Source of the DNA: JAJDXO01 sp965207535 | GTDB lineage: Bacteria > Pseudomonadota > Alphaproteobacteria > Rhodospirillales > UBA2165 | DNA length: 64,000 nucleotides | Assembly: GCA_965207535.1 (NCBI GenBank) | Contig: CBDBMR010000011.1 | Coordinates: 93,420 to 157,419, forward strand | Reading direction: 5' to 3' | In this document: piece after piece, positions 25,181 through 37,554 of the stretch | Layout of the letters: the number at the start of each line of letters is the position of its first letter | Position numbering within the stretch: the stretch's first letter is position 1 | Position numbers and translations under genes: made by a program | The notes under the pieces: model-generated | The model's input: the letters and a program-made list of their open reading frames with translations, nothing else | The model's database searches: none | Told to the model about the DNA's origin: nothing

Positions 25181-26116
25181 TCAGTCCGGCTCGACAACAC
25201 CCCGCTGCTCGGTGATGAGCCCGTAGTGTTCGATCCGCCGGTGCTGTTCGAAGTTCAGCAGATTGTCCTTCAGGTCACGGGCCAGATCGAGATCGCAATC
25301 GGCGCATACGAGTTCCTGCTCCCGGGTCTTGCATTCCGCGACGATTTCACCCGTTGGCGCAATGATGCACGTCCCGCCGATCAATTCTTCCCCATCCTCG
25401 GTGCCCGCCTTGGCGACGCCGACTATCCAACAGCAGTTCTGATAGGCGCCTGCCTGCATACTCAGATGGTTGTGGAAATCGCTGAGCGGATCTTCCTCAT
25501 GCGCCCAGTAGGGTTTGGTCGGCGTGTTGTACCCAATGAAGATCATTTCGGCGCCCTTCAGTGCCAAGACCCGATAGCTCTCGGCCCAACGGCGGTCGTT
25601 GCAGATGCATACCCCCATGACGCCATCGAACCCGCGGACCGTCCGGTAGCCCGTATCGCCAATATCGAAGTAGCGCTTCTCCAACGCCTGAGCGGGGAAT
25701 CCCGGATCCGGTTCGAAGCGGCCGGGGAGATGGATTTTCCTGAACTTGTTGATGATCCGCCCGTTTTTGTCGGCAAGCACCGACGAATTGAAGCGGCGCT
25801 TAACACCGTTCTCCTCCGCCAATTCGGCGTACCCGAGATGGAAGCCGATTTCGAGACGCCGAGCCTCGTCGAACAGAGGCTGGGTTGCCCGAGAGGGCAT
25901 ATCCGCCTCGCAAAACCGGTCGAGTTCTTCCTCGTCCTCGATCAGCCACCGGGCGAAATACGTGGTGAGGGTAAGTTCCGGAAACACGACAATGTCGCAT
26001 CCCTCGCCGTGCGCCGTTCGCATTTGGCCGAGCAATTTTTCGACCACGCTCTCTTTCGGCTCGTTGCGCGATATGCCGCCCATTTGAGCGGCGCCAACCC
26101 TTACTATTCGGCTCAT
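25181..26116 (-). CDS. N-carbamoyl-D-amino-acid hydrolase-like nitrilase-superfamily amidase
   Basis: A 311-aa carbon-nitrogen hydrolase. The Glu-Lys-Cys triad is at E47 (VFPELTL), K127 (FRKIHLPG) and C172 (VCICNDRRW), the same numbering as characterised D-carbamoylases. The CNDRRW...YRVLALKG...FIGYNTP region is diagnostic of this subfamily. It would remove CO2 and NH3 from an N-carbamoyl amino acid. It follows the hydantoinase gene by 24 nt, which supports a coupled ring-opening and decarbamoylation pathway. Confidence 0.9.
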   Translation of the reverse strand: MSRIVRVGAAQMGGISRNEPKESVVEKLLGQMRTAHGEGCDIVVFPELTLTTYFARWLIEDEEELDRFCEADMPSRATQPLFDEARRLEIGFHLGYAELAEENGVKRRFNSSVLADKNGRIINKFRKIHLPGRFEPDPGFPAQALEKRYFDIGDTGYRTVRGFDGVMGVCICNDRRWAESYRVLALKGAEMIFIGYNTPTKPYWAHEEDPLSDFHNHLSMQAGAYQNCCWIVGVAKAGTEDGEELIGGTCIIAPTGEIVAECKTREQELVCADCDLDLARDLKDNLLNFEQHRRIEHYGLITEQRGVVEPD

Positions 26117-26140
26117 GACGGACTCCCCCCCACCGTCCAG

Positions 26141-27550
26141 CTAGACTTGGCCGGAGTTGGACCGCGGCAAATATTCACCGCCCCCGGCGCGGCCCAGCCA
26201 ACGATCGCCATCGACGATCACCTGTCCCCGCAGGAATACCTTTTTGACCCGGCCGGTCACCTCACGGCCCTCGAAGAGAGAGTAGTCGATCCGGCTGTGG
26301 TGCTCCGCGGCCCGGATTGTCCAGCGCTCTTCGGGATCGAACAGGACGATATCGGCGTCCGACCCCACCGCGATCGTTCCCTTTCGGGGGAACAGCCCGA
26401 ACAGCTTCGCCGGCGTCGTCGAATTCAACTGTACGAAACGGTTGAGGCCCATACGTCCGGTGCGGACCCCGCCATCGTAAATCAGCGGCAGCCGGGTTTC
26501 GACGCCGGGCGCGCCGTTGGGCATCTGGGCGAAGGATTCCTTGCCGAGGGCCTTGGAATATTTGAGCCCCCAGCTTTTCTCCTCGAGACAAAACGGGCAG
26601 TGGTCGGTCGAAATTATCTGCAAATCGTCCGTCGCAAGACCCCGCCATAGGGCGTCCTGGTGCTCCTTGGACCGGAGAGGGGGGATCATCGTGTACTTCG
26701 CGGCTTCCGCATCCGGGGCATCGTACAGTTCCTCGGTCAGAAACAGGTAGTGGGGACAGGTCTCGGCATAGATGGGGGTACCTTCGTCGCGGGCTTCGGC
26801 TATATGCCGGACGGCATCCTGCGACGAAACATGCACCACATACATGGGCGCTTCGGCCAATTTGGCGATCTGGATCGCCCGGTAGGCCGCCTCGCCTTCG
26901 GTCGACGCCGGGTGTACCTTCGGATGATTCAGGACCTCGTTTCTGCCCTGCGCCACCGCTTCCTTGATCAGCACATCGATAAGCAGGCCGTTCTCGGCAT
27001 GGACGCAGGACAATCCGCCGTTTTCGCCGGTCATCCGCATGATCCGGTAAAGCTCGGCATCGTCGATCATCATGATTCCCGGCATGACCATGAACATCTT
27101 GAAACTGGTCACCCCGTCGCTTCGAAGCATGGACTTCATGTCGACCAGGGTCTGATCGTTGAAGGTGGTGATGATCATGTGCGCGCCGACATCGACGCAG
27201 GCCCGGCTCGCTCTCGCCTGCCAATCGTCGAGCCCGGCGATGACACTGCCTCCGTGGGGCTGCTGGGCAAAATCCACCAAAGTCGTCGTGCCGCCGAACG
27301 CAGCCGCCGTCGTCCCGCTCTCGAAGGTGTCGACGGTCATCGCCGGACCGACCTCGGCTTCCAGGTGCGTGTGCACGTCGACGCCGCCCGGGAGAACCAG
27401 GAGGCCGGACGCGTCGTGCACGTCGACATCCTCACCGGCCTCGAAATCCGATCCGATGGCATGAACCCTGCCGTTTTCGATCAGGACATCGGCCCGGTAG
27501 TCATCGGTCGCGGTAATGACACGCCCGCCCTGGATCAATGTTCTGGTCAT
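26141..27550 (-). CDS. hydantoinase/dihydropyrimidinase
   Basis: Opens cyclic ureides such as hydantoins or dihydropyrimidines. The 469-aa protein has the HxH metal motif H60/H62 (GGVDVHTHLE), the carboxylated lysine K151 in TSFKMFMVM, H184 in CVHAEN, H240 in YVVHVSS and D316 in STDHCPF, which complete the binuclear metal site. The start at 27550 (MTRTLIQGG) has GGAGGGG upstream. It lies between the aminotransferase gene and the carbamoylase gene. Confidence 0.92.
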   Translation of the reverse strand: MTRTLIQGGRVITATDDYRADVLIENGRVHAIGSDFEAGEDVDVHDASGLLVLPGGVDVHTHLEAEVGPAMTVDTFESGTTAAAFGGTTTLVDFAQQPHGGSVIAGLDDWQARASRACVDVGAHMIITTFNDQTLVDMKSMLRSDGVTSFKMFMVMPGIMMIDDAELYRIMRMTGENGGLSCVHAENGLLIDVLIKEAVAQGRNEVLNHPKVHPASTEGEAAYRAIQIAKLAEAPMYVVHVSSQDAVRHIAEARDEGTPIYAETCPHYLFLTEELYDAPDAEAAKYTMIPPLRSKEHQDALWRGLATDDLQIISTDHCPFCLEEKSWGLKYSKALGKESFAQMPNGAPGVETRLPLIYDGGVRTGRMGLNRFVQLNSTTPAKLFGLFPRKGTIAVGSDADIVLFDPEERWTIRAAEHHSRIDYSLFEGREVTGRVKKVFLRGQVIVDGDRWLGRAGGGEYLPRSNSGQV

Positions 27551-27582
27551 CCGCCCCTCCACACTAGCCGGCCACACGAATT

Positions 27583-28941
27583 TCAGGCCGGGATCACCGA
27601 TTCCTTCTTCAGCATGCCGATGGCCCGCTGGAACGCCTCGGCGGTTTGCCGTAGGTCCCGATCCTCATGGACAACCGATATCCAGCCGCTGAACCGCGGC
27701 GTCACGTCCACACCATTTATGAGCATCGCCAACCGCACCAACCCAACAAGTTCCGGATCGTTTCCCGTGAGTTCGGAAGGATCAATCGTAGCCGGATCGA
27801 ATTCCAACGGCAAAACCTGACGATTGCCGGGATTGGTAAACAGGTTGAACCCGGAGAACTCGCCGTATACGGACCATGGCACCTTCTCGTCCGTCAGCAC
27901 CTGGTTCAGCATACGGCGCAGCGCCTCTCCCGAACTATTGGCGCGTTCGCAAACGCTCGTACCGGCGACGATCTCCAGCGCCGCGATACCGGCCGCGGCA
28001 CTCAAAGGGTTTCCGTTATGGGTACCGGGATGTCCGACCTTTTCCCGGCCCGCCTTCTCAGCCGCCTCGAGATCGAGATGGGACAGAATATCCGATCGCC
28101 CGGCAACCGCGCCGCCGCCCAGACCGCCGGCCAAAATCTTGCCCAGCGTCGTCAGGTCCGGCGTCACGCCGAAATGGGCCTGGGCACCGCCTGGAGAGAC
28201 GCGGAACCCGGTCACCACCTCATCGAAGATCAGCACGATATTGGCACTGCTGGCAACGTCGCGGAGGAAGGAAAGGAATGAAGGGTCCAACGGGCCGGCG
28301 CCAAAATGGGCACCGGTCGGTTCCAGAATTATCGCGGCAATATCGTCCTCGGCGTCTATGAGACGGAGGACGGCATCCTCGTCGCCCGGATCGGCAATCA
28401 GGGCGGCCGAGGCAGCTTCGGGCGGGACGCCAACCGGAGCCGAAGCATCGAAACGAGAAACATATCCGGCGACAAACTGATCGTACCAACCGTGGAAATG
28501 GCCCTTGAAACGGACAAATTTCGACCGGCCGGAATGGGCGCGCGCGAGCCGCAGCGCCATCATGGCGGCTTCGGTCCCGGATGCCGTAAAGCGGACTTTT
28601 TCAGCGGACGGAATCAGGTCCTTGACCAATTCCGCCCAGCGCAGCTCCTGTTCGTGGTTACCGCCAAGATGAGTTCCCCGCGCGGCTTGGCGCTGGACGG
28701 CGGCAACGATTTCCGGCCGTCCATGACCGAGCAGCAGCGCCCCATGGCCGCCGTGGTAATCGATGTACTCGTTGTTGTCGACGTCCCATTTTCGGCTCCC
28801 CTCGCCGTGTGAGACGTATAGGGGATACGGGTGCTGACGCCGGAGGTCATGCGTGATTCCACCCGGCATGGCGCCGACGGCTCGACCGAAAAGCTTCCGC
28901 GATTTCGGCGTCCGATTCTTGAACTGCTCTACAATCGACAC
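27583..28941 (-). CDS. class III aminotransferase, glutamate-1-semialdehyde aminomutase-like
   Basis: A 452-aa PLP enzyme. FDEVVTGFRVSPGGAQAHFGV holds the PLP-ring Asp, and TTLGKILAGGLGGGAVAG holds the Schiff-base Lys. GSAAM-like features GGITHDLR and ASGTEAAMMALRLAR are present. Beta-amino-acid aminotransferases also belong here. GTG at 28941 has GGAGAG 7 nt upstream and is preferred to the GTG at 28980. Beside the hydantoinase and carbamoylase genes it is more likely to transaminate the freed amino acid than to make tetrapyrrole. Confidence 0.87.
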   Translation of the reverse strand: MSIVEQFKNRTPKSRKLFGRAVGAMPGGITHDLRRQHPYPLYVSHGEGSRKWDVDNNEYIDYHGGHGALLLGHGRPEIVAAVQRQAARGTHLGGNHEQELRWAELVKDLIPSAEKVRFTASGTEAAMMALRLARAHSGRSKFVRFKGHFHGWYDQFVAGYVSRFDASAPVGVPPEAASAALIADPGDEDAVLRLIDAEDDIAAIILEPTGAHFGAGPLDPSFLSFLRDVASSANIVLIFDEVVTGFRVSPGGAQAHFGVTPDLTTLGKILAGGLGGGAVAGRSDILSHLDLEAAEKAGREKVGHPGTHNGNPLSAAAGIAALEIVAGTSVCERANSSGEALRRMLNQVLTDEKVPWSVYGEFSGFNLFTNPGNRQVLPLEFDPATIDPSELTGNDPELVGLVRLAMLINGVDVTPRFSGWISVVHEDRDLRQTAEAFQRAIGMLKKESVIPA

Positions 28942-29027
28942 TGTCCGTCTCTCCGGATCGCGGCAACGAATGCCCCTCACCGGCCGTACTATAGATGAAT
29001 CACGGCGCCTGTCGCCCTAGAGCCGAT

Positions 29028-30773
29028 CTAGCGCCGAGGGATCATCGGCAGCAACAGATAGTTCCGGCGGGCTTCATCGGCGTGCAGCGTGACCTGATTT
29101 GCGAATATCTCGGGCGGCCGGTCCCGGGGGTCGTCGTGCAGAAACGGCCCGCAGCCCGTTAGCTCGTTCTTGAAGTTGCTCAGCCGTTCACCGGCGGTGT
29201 CCCCGGCCCATTCATAATCGCATCCGCGCACATTGAGCCGCAGGGTATGGCCCGGCGGAACGACGATCGACGTCGGCCAAATCTCGATATCCAGTTCCAC
29301 GACCTCGTCCGGCGCAAGAGGCTGTTTCCCGTCGTGGGTGTGATAAGGGCGATAGGGTTCACTCAGCACCGGGTCCAGCTTGCGATGGGAGGCCCTGAGC
29401 CAGCCCTGGGCGATGGGCGTATGGGGATCGATGGCGCCTTGGAAGACCACTTCGTTGCCGTCCGGATCGTAAAGGCCGACCACGAGAAAGAGGTCGGCAT
29501 CTTCGGTCGAGGACGAAACGAAGAGCTTCGACGCCAATGGGCCGGTGATTTCCCTCGGCGCATCGAACGGCTCGGTCTCGAAGAACAGTCCCGGCGACAT
29601 GGCCTCGTAGGAAATCTCGGCCGCCCTGCGCGGCGGCTCTCCGGTCAGCTTGCCGTTTTCAAGATCGAGGTAAAGTTTGGTCCATTCCGTATCGGGGATC
29701 GGCCAGTCGGCCTCGCCGCGAGGGACGAACCGCCCGGTCTCGCGGACCAGCAATTGAACCCGCGGTTCCTCGTCCCATCCGTTCGCTTCGCCCTTAAGGA
29801 AATGATCGAAGAACTTCAGCTGAATTTCCCGGCCGTAGTCCGTGTAGAACTCCGTCCAGTGTTCGATGCCGTGGACTTCCAGCCATTTCCGGTCGCCGGC
29901 GGACCTGACATAGCCTTCAAAGTTGCCGCGCGGATGAAGCCCCTGCCCACCCCAATTGGCTGAGGAAAGAAGCGGCACATCGATGTTCTCCCAATTGGGA
30001 GAGCGCGCCTTGTGGTAATCGTCGTCCAGCGGATGCGCGCAGATTTCATCGCCAAAGGCACAGCGGTTCCGGGCCAATCGGTCATCGCTCAATGTCTCAT
30101 CGCCGCATACCAACTCACCGGTCGCCCGGCTCCTGGGTCCGTTCTCGCCCAGACCGTACTGAACGGTGGTGACCTGCATGTCGTACCAATTGTCCCAAAA
30201 CGTGCAGAGGATGCCGCCGTGATGGGTCATGTCCCGGTACCAGTCGGCCGCCCCTTCCCAGACGCACATGGCAGCCAGGTGCGGCGGGTTGAGAGACGCG
30301 ACATGCCACTGATTGATCCCGTAGTAGGAGATCCCGTTGAGCCCGACCTTGCCGTTGCTCCACGCCTGTACGCCGGCCCATTCGATACAATCGTAGAAGT
30401 CCTTGGTTTCCCGGGGCGAGAAGTGGTCGATGTAGCCGGGCGACCGGCCGCACCCCCTTGAATCGACCCGTACGCAGGCGTAGCCCTCGGGAACCCACTT
30501 CTCCGGATCAACCACTTCCCAGGCTTGGTACAGGTTGGAGGAATTGGCCGGCACGTCGGGGTGCTCTTCCGCCATCCTTTCCCAGGCGCTCGGATAACCG
30601 TCCTGAAACGCCAGGCCCTTGGCATACGGGCCGTAGGAGAGAATGACCGGATTCCGGCCGCCGCCGGCGGGGCGGAACACATCCGCGCGAACCACCAGCC
30701 CGTCATCCATCTCGATCGGGACGTCCCAATCGACGGCCATGCCGTCACGAAGTTCCGTCTTGTACTCTGACAT
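29028..30773 (-). CDS. CocE/NonD (X-Pro dipeptidyl-peptidase S15) family hydrolase
   Basis: A 581-aa alpha/beta hydrolase. The N-terminal half has DSRGCGRSPGYID and the nucleophile loop GLNGISYYGINQW (GxSYxG, Ser nucleophile). The catalytic His is probably in VHGIEHWTEFYTDYG. The C-terminal half is the jelly-roll domain common to CocE and glutaryl acylase-like enzymes, with PYHTHDGKQPLAPDEV and GHTLRLNVRGCDYEW. These cleave esters or amides of bulky acids. It lies in the same leftward operon as the ligase before it. Confidence 0.88.
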   Translation of the reverse strand: MSEYKTELRDGMAVDWDVPIEMDDGLVVRADVFRPAGGGRNPVILSYGPYAKGLAFQDGYPSAWERMAEEHPDVPANSSNLYQAWEVVDPEKWVPEGYACVRVDSRGCGRSPGYIDHFSPRETKDFYDCIEWAGVQAWSNGKVGLNGISYYGINQWHVASLNPPHLAAMCVWEGAADWYRDMTHHGGILCTFWDNWYDMQVTTVQYGLGENGPRSRATGELVCGDETLSDDRLARNRCAFGDEICAHPLDDDYHKARSPNWENIDVPLLSSANWGGQGLHPRGNFEGYVRSAGDRKWLEVHGIEHWTEFYTDYGREIQLKFFDHFLKGEANGWDEEPRVQLLVRETGRFVPRGEADWPIPDTEWTKLYLDLENGKLTGEPPRRAAEISYEAMSPGLFFETEPFDAPREITGPLASKLFVSSSTEDADLFLVVGLYDPDGNEVVFQGAIDPHTPIAQGWLRASHRKLDPVLSEPYRPYHTHDGKQPLAPDEVVELDIEIWPTSIVVPPGHTLRLNVRGCDYEWAGDTAGERLSNFKNELTGCGPFLHDDPRDRPPEIFANQVTLHADEARRNYLLLPMIPRR

Positions 30774-30800
30774 GGTGGTTCCTTCTTTCCAGCAGGTTCG

Positions 30801-32321
30801 CTAAGCCATTTCGCGCAAGGCCGTCTTCAGGACCTTGCCATAACTGTTCTTCGGCAGCGTGTCGACAACCCGGTAGGCCTTGGGCCGCTTGAACCTGGCA
30901 ATTTGTTCCATGCAGAGAGCCTCCAGCTCGGCATCATCCAGCTGCGCGCCGGACCGGGGGACGACGAAGGCCACGACTTCCTCGCCCCAGTCGGCGTGCG
31001 GCCGGCCGATGACCGAACACTCCAGAACGTCGGGGTGGAGCAAAAGCACTTCCTCCACCTCCCGCGGATAGATGTTGGATCCGCCGGAGATGATCACATC
31101 CTTGGATCGATCCTTCAGGGTGAGATAACCGTCATCGTCGAGAACGCCGAGATCGCCGGTATGCAGCCAGCCGTCCTTCAGGGCTTGGGCCGTTGCATCG
31201 GGGTTCCGCCAGTAGCCCGACATGACGACATCGCCCCGTACCTGAACCTCGCCGATGTCCCCCGCCGGCAGGGGATTGTCTCCGGCGTCCGCCACCCTGA
31301 CCTCGACACCGGTGTGCGCCCGCCCGACAGAGCCGAGACGCTGCAAATAACGCGGATGTTCGGCCTCCATGTGCGACGCCCGGTCAAGTACCGTGATGGT
31401 CATCGGCGCTTCACCCTGGCCGTAAATCTGAACCAGCTTCGGCCCCAAGGCCGCGAGCGCCCGCTGACAGTCCTCGGCGTACATCGGCGCACCGCCATAA
31501 ACGATGGTCTTGAGTCCGGACAGATCGGCGTCCGCCAGCTCCGGCGCGGCCAGAAGCCGGGTGACCATGGTCGGCGCGAAAAAAAGCGTCGCGCCCCGCC
31601 AAGCCGACAGCAGATCGAAGACCTCCGCCGGGTCGAACCCGCCCGAAGGCGGAACGACCTGCGCCGCCCCATGGGCGACGTGCGGGACGAGGTAGAGGCC
31701 GGACCCATGGGACATGGGGGCCGCATGAATGATGCAGTCGCCGGATGCGACATCATCGACGCAGGCGAAATACGAAGCCGTCATCGCCCGCAGATTGCCG
31801 TGAGACAGCATGGCCCCTTTCGGCCGGCCGGTGGTGCCCGACGTGTAGAACAACCACGCAAGGTCTTCGGCACGCCGATCCGCGAGGGGGGCCGGCCGGG
31901 CCTCGCCGAGCATTGCCGACGTCTCGCCGCCGGCGCGAAGGACACGTTCGAGGCCCGCCGTTTCCCCGCGAACCTCCTCGAGGCCGGCGGCGAGGCCGTC
32001 TCCGGCAAAGCAGATTTTTACCCCGGCGTTATCGATTATCCACGCCACCTCTTTGGGGTGCAGCTTGGCGTTCACCGGTACCGCAACGGCGCCCGCATGC
32101 CAGACGGCAAACAGTATTTCGGAATATTCGGGCGCGTTGGCCATGGCGATCGCCACCCGGTCCCCGGGCGCGATACCGAAATCCGCCGCCAACGCGCCGG
32201 CGATCCGAGCCGAACGCTCGGCATGTTCGGCATAGGTCGCGACGACATCACGTCCCCGCGCCAGGGCCGGCGCGTCTGGTTGCGCGGTGGCGGAATCCAC
32301 CAGGAGCCGGGCTAGATTCAT
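30801..32321 (-). CDS. AMP-dependent acyl-CoA synthetase/ligase
   Basis: A 506-aa adenylate-forming enzyme. Core motifs are LFYTSGTTGRPKGAMLSHGN (P-loop), YGQGEAPM, GWLHTGDLGVLDDDGYLTLKDRSKDVIISGGSNIYPREVE and the catalytic Lys near LPKNSYGKVLK. It activates a carboxylic acid as its CoA thioester. Acyl chain or aromatic preference cannot be read. Operon member, 15 nt downstream of a cupin gene. Confidence 0.92.
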   Translation of the reverse strand: MNLARLLVDSATAQPDAPALARGRDVVATYAEHAERSARIAGALAADFGIAPGDRVAIAMANAPEYSEILFAVWHAGAVAVPVNAKLHPKEVAWIIDNAGVKICFAGDGLAAGLEEVRGETAGLERVLRAGGETSAMLGEARPAPLADRRAEDLAWLFYTSGTTGRPKGAMLSHGNLRAMTASYFACVDDVASGDCIIHAAPMSHGSGLYLVPHVAHGAAQVVPPSGGFDPAEVFDLLSAWRGATLFFAPTMVTRLLAAPELADADLSGLKTIVYGGAPMYAEDCQRALAALGPKLVQIYGQGEAPMTITVLDRASHMEAEHPRYLQRLGSVGRAHTGVEVRVADAGDNPLPAGDIGEVQVRGDVVMSGYWRNPDATAQALKDGWLHTGDLGVLDDDGYLTLKDRSKDVIISGGSNIYPREVEEVLLLHPDVLECSVIGRPHADWGEEVVAFVVPRSGAQLDDAELEALCMEQIARFKRPKAYRVVDTLPKNSYGKVLKTALREMA

Positions 32322-32336
32322 CGGGCGCGGGCTCTC

Positions 32337-32867
32337 TCAGACGGGTTCGGCGCTCACCAGAATGGCAGCCAGAAGGCATGGCTCGTCGGTCCGGACGCTC
32401 CACGAATGGTTTGTGCCCCGCTGGACCATCACATCCCCTTGTTTGAGACACACCTCGCTGTCATCGAGAATCGCCCAGATTTCCCCCTTGAGAACCAGCA
32501 GGTAATCGACGGTCGCCGTCTTGTGCATCATCGGATCGTCGCTGGCATCGTCCGTGGCGTGGTCCGCCCCAATCGATGCGAAGGCATCCTTGGCGTCGGC
32601 GCGGTCGCGCCACTGGCTGTCCGGAGGAAACTCCACAACCCGGAAAATGGTGCCGTTCGCGGGAGGCTCGAGCACCACCGGCCGGTCGGCGGCATCGGCG
32701 TTCCCCGCATTGCTCGCCGGCGCGCCGCCGGTTTGCCAGATGTCGGTCAACGCCAGACCCGGCATCGACTCCATTTCCTTCACCGCCGTCGCATCACCAT
32801 CGATGATGAACACCGACTTTCCGTTCTCGTCGTGGCCGGTGATCACCCGTCTGATTTTCTCAACCAT
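32337..32867 (-). CDS. cupin domain protein
   Basis: A 176-aa protein. The C-terminal half has a cupin core: VDYLLVLKGEIWAILDDSEVCLKQGDVMVQRGTNHSWSVR. The N-terminal part starts MVEKIRRVITGHDENGKSVF. This layout is common among small cupins next to FAH hydrolases in aromatic and hydroxy-acid catabolism. The activity is unknown. It sits 9 nt after the FAH gene. Confidence 0.82.
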   Translation of the reverse strand: MVEKIRRVITGHDENGKSVFIIDGDATAVKEMESMPGLALTDIWQTGGAPASNAGNADAADRPVVLEPPANGTIFRVVEFPPDSQWRDRADAKDAFASIGADHATDDASDDPMMHKTATVDYLLVLKGEIWAILDDSEVCLKQGDVMVQRGTNHSWSVRTDEPCLLAAILVSAEPV

Positions 32868-32876
32868 AAGCCTTCC

Positions 32877-33842
32877 CTATTTTCTGATGATCCGGTTGCG
32901 CAAAATGCCGATCCCCTCGACCTCCAACTCCATGACATCGCCGTCGGAGAGGTAACGCTCCTGTTCCAGACCGCTGCCGCCGCCAACGGTTCCCGACGCG
33001 ATGAATTCACCGGGATACAAGGTTTCGGAGCGGGAAATGTGGGCGATCAAATCCTCGAAGGTCCAGTGGATCGAGCTGGAATGTCCGCGCGACCACTCCT
33101 CCCCGTTAATGCGGGCAATCATGGTGCAGTCGTAGGGATCCAATTCGTCGGCGGTCACGATACAGGGGCCGATAACGTTGCCGGTGTCGAAGTCCTTGCC
33201 CTTGCCGGGTCCAAGTCCGCCCGGCATCTCGACCGCCTGGGTATCGCGGGCCGATATGTCGTTGAAGATGGCGTACCCGAAAATGTGCTCCCGGGCCTTC
33301 TCCTTGGGAATGTCCCGTCCTCCCTTGCCGATGAAAAATCCGAACTCGAGCTCGTAATCCATCACCTCGGCATAATCGGGCCAGATCACGTCCTCCTCCG
33401 GGCCGACGACGGCAAGGCGGTTGGCTTTGTAGTAGAGGGGCTGCCGGTACCAGACGTCGGGGATGCGAAAGAGCCCCTTGGCCTCGAACTCCTTCAGCGC
33501 GGCTTCCGGGTCCGGCTCCATGGCCGCCCGGTTCCTGCGCAGGACATCGTAGGCCCGCTTCAAATGTTCCTCGAAACACAGGCAGTCCCGGATTTGCGGC
33601 GGCGCCGGCAAGGGCGTCAGAAGCTTGGCTCCTTCCGTCATATGGACGGCAACGGACGGCGGGTTTTCCACGACCTCCCGGGCGGCGTCCAATGCCTCGG
33701 GCCCGCCCTCGATCAGGGCCTGCATGGAACCGAAACAGGGTTCGGGCTCGGCGGCGAACAGATCGACGATCCGGGTGTCGTCTTCGAGCAGAACACCGGC
33801 CCGGGCATCCCCGTCTCGGTGCAGGAAGGTGGCTAGTCGCAT
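32877..33842 (-). CDS. fumarylacetoacetate hydrolase (FAH) family protein
   Basis: A 321-aa enzyme. Family signatures are YELEFGFFIGKGGRDIPKEKAREHIFGYAIFNDISARDTQ with the metal-binding Glu residues, and the C-terminal GTVGGGSGLEQERYLSDGDVMELEVEGIGILRNRI. FAH-family members hydrolyse or isomerise beta-diketo acids, fumarylpyruvate or related products. As the first gene of the operon, it probably ends an aromatic or diketo-acid branch. Confidence 0.9.
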   Translation of the reverse strand: MRLATFLHRDGDARAGVLLEDDTRIVDLFAAEPEPCFGSMQALIEGGPEALDAAREVVENPPSVAVHMTEGAKLLTPLPAPPQIRDCLCFEEHLKRAYDVLRRNRAAMEPDPEAALKEFEAKGLFRIPDVWYRQPLYYKANRLAVVGPEEDVIWPDYAEVMDYELEFGFFIGKGGRDIPKEKAREHIFGYAIFNDISARDTQAVEMPGGLGPGKGKDFDTGNVIGPCIVTADELDPYDCTMIARINGEEWSRGHSSSIHWTFEDLIAHISRSETLYPGEFIASGTVGGGSGLEQERYLSDGDVMELEVEGIGILRNRIIRK

Positions 33843-33878
33843 GGGCGGTCCCCGGCGTCGGAATCGGTATGGAGGACC

Positions 33879-34391
33879 TTACTCCGCGGCCGAACCGTCC
33901 GCGAGCTTCTCGTTCATCCTTTCGACCACACGGGGGGAGAGGAACGGTTTGATGTCGCCGCCCAGCATGCCGATTTCCTTCACCAGCCGCGACGAAATGT
34001 ATTGATGGTGTTCCGAGGCCATGAGAAACACGGTTTCTATGCCGTCGTTGAGCCGTGCGTTCATGCCGACCATCTGAAACTCATACTCGAAATCGGATAC
34101 CGCCCTCAGACCCCGCACGATCAGGGATGCGCCGCACTCCTCGGCGAAATGCATCAGCAGCCCTTCCATGGGCCGGACCTCGACACGGGCGCCGTTGGTA
34201 TCAATCTCCGCAACCTCGGCCTCGACCATGGCGACCCGCTCAACGAGCGAGAACAGCGGTCCCTTGCCCGCGTTGACGGCGACGCCGACGATCAGGTGAT
34301 CCACCACCCGGGTCGCCCGGCTGATGATGTCCTGATGACCGTGGGTGATCGGATCAAAGGTTCCGGGATATACGCCAGTTCTATCCGCCAT
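33879..34391 (-). CDS. coaD: pantetheine-phosphate adenylyltransferase
   Basis: Makes dephospho-CoA from 4'-phosphopantetheine and ATP. The 170-aa protein has GVYPGTFDPITHGHQDII with the T/HxGH nucleotidyltransferase motif, IVRGLRAVSDFEYEFQM and the closing YISSRLVKEIGMLGGDI. Length is standard. It follows gyrA by 5 nt on the same strand, an arrangement seen in alphaproteobacteria. Confidence 0.95.
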   Translation of the reverse strand: MADRTGVYPGTFDPITHGHQDIISRATRVVDHLIVGVAVNAGKGPLFSLVERVAMVEAEVAEIDTNGARVEVRPMEGLLMHFAEECGASLIVRGLRAVSDFEYEFQMVGMNARLNDGIETVFLMASEHHQYISSRLVKEIGMLGGDIKPFLSPRVVERMNEKLADGSAAE

Positions 34392-34396
34392 TCGCC

Positions 34397-37249
<2,853 letters not shown>

Positions 37250-37554
37250 AGGCGTTAATCCTGTTGGAATTTTTGGGCTCGCCGCTGGGCCGGCGGAGGT
37301 GGAAATTCATGAAACATTTATAGCAAAACCGGCCGCCCGCAACAACTGAACAAGGCCTATTTTGAGGCCTGAAAATTTCACCTAACCCATTGATAAAAAT
37401 GACAAATTTTAAACAGGGCGGGATTGGGCCGGCGATGACCGGCCGAGACCATCCCGAAGGGCGAAAATCATTCGAATTTGGCCGAATCGGACAACATCGA
37501 CGGGTCCACGGGAAAGCGCTTGCAGGGGCCTTCCGGCTCCCGTAAAGCACCGGA
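37250..37554. other. gyrA / MFS divergent intergenic region
   Basis: About 300 nt between divergent genes. It holds the gyrA promoter and otherwise AT-richer sequence with no clear gene. A frame on the minus strand across 37233-37886 is antisense to the transporter gene and is not supported. Confidence 0.6.
37317..37345 (-). promoter_or_regulatory. probable sigma-70 promoter of gyrA
   Basis: On the minus strand TTGTTG is followed after 17 nt by TATAAA, matching -35 and -10 elements with ideal spacing. The -10 ends about 68 nt before the TTG start of gyrA. Confidence 0.6.

Noticed and set aside
25226..26650. Long plus-strand frame opposite the hydantoinase and carbamoylase genes
   Set aside because: Antisense shadow; both minus-strand genes have full catalytic motifs.
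20509..29030. A 13-mer AGAGCCGATCTAG present near 20509 and 29019
   Set aside because: No flanking similarity and no palindrome, so likely chance.
30903..32315. A 470-codon plus-strand frame opposite the acyl-CoA ligase
   Set aside because: Antisense shadow of a gene with clear adenylation motifs.
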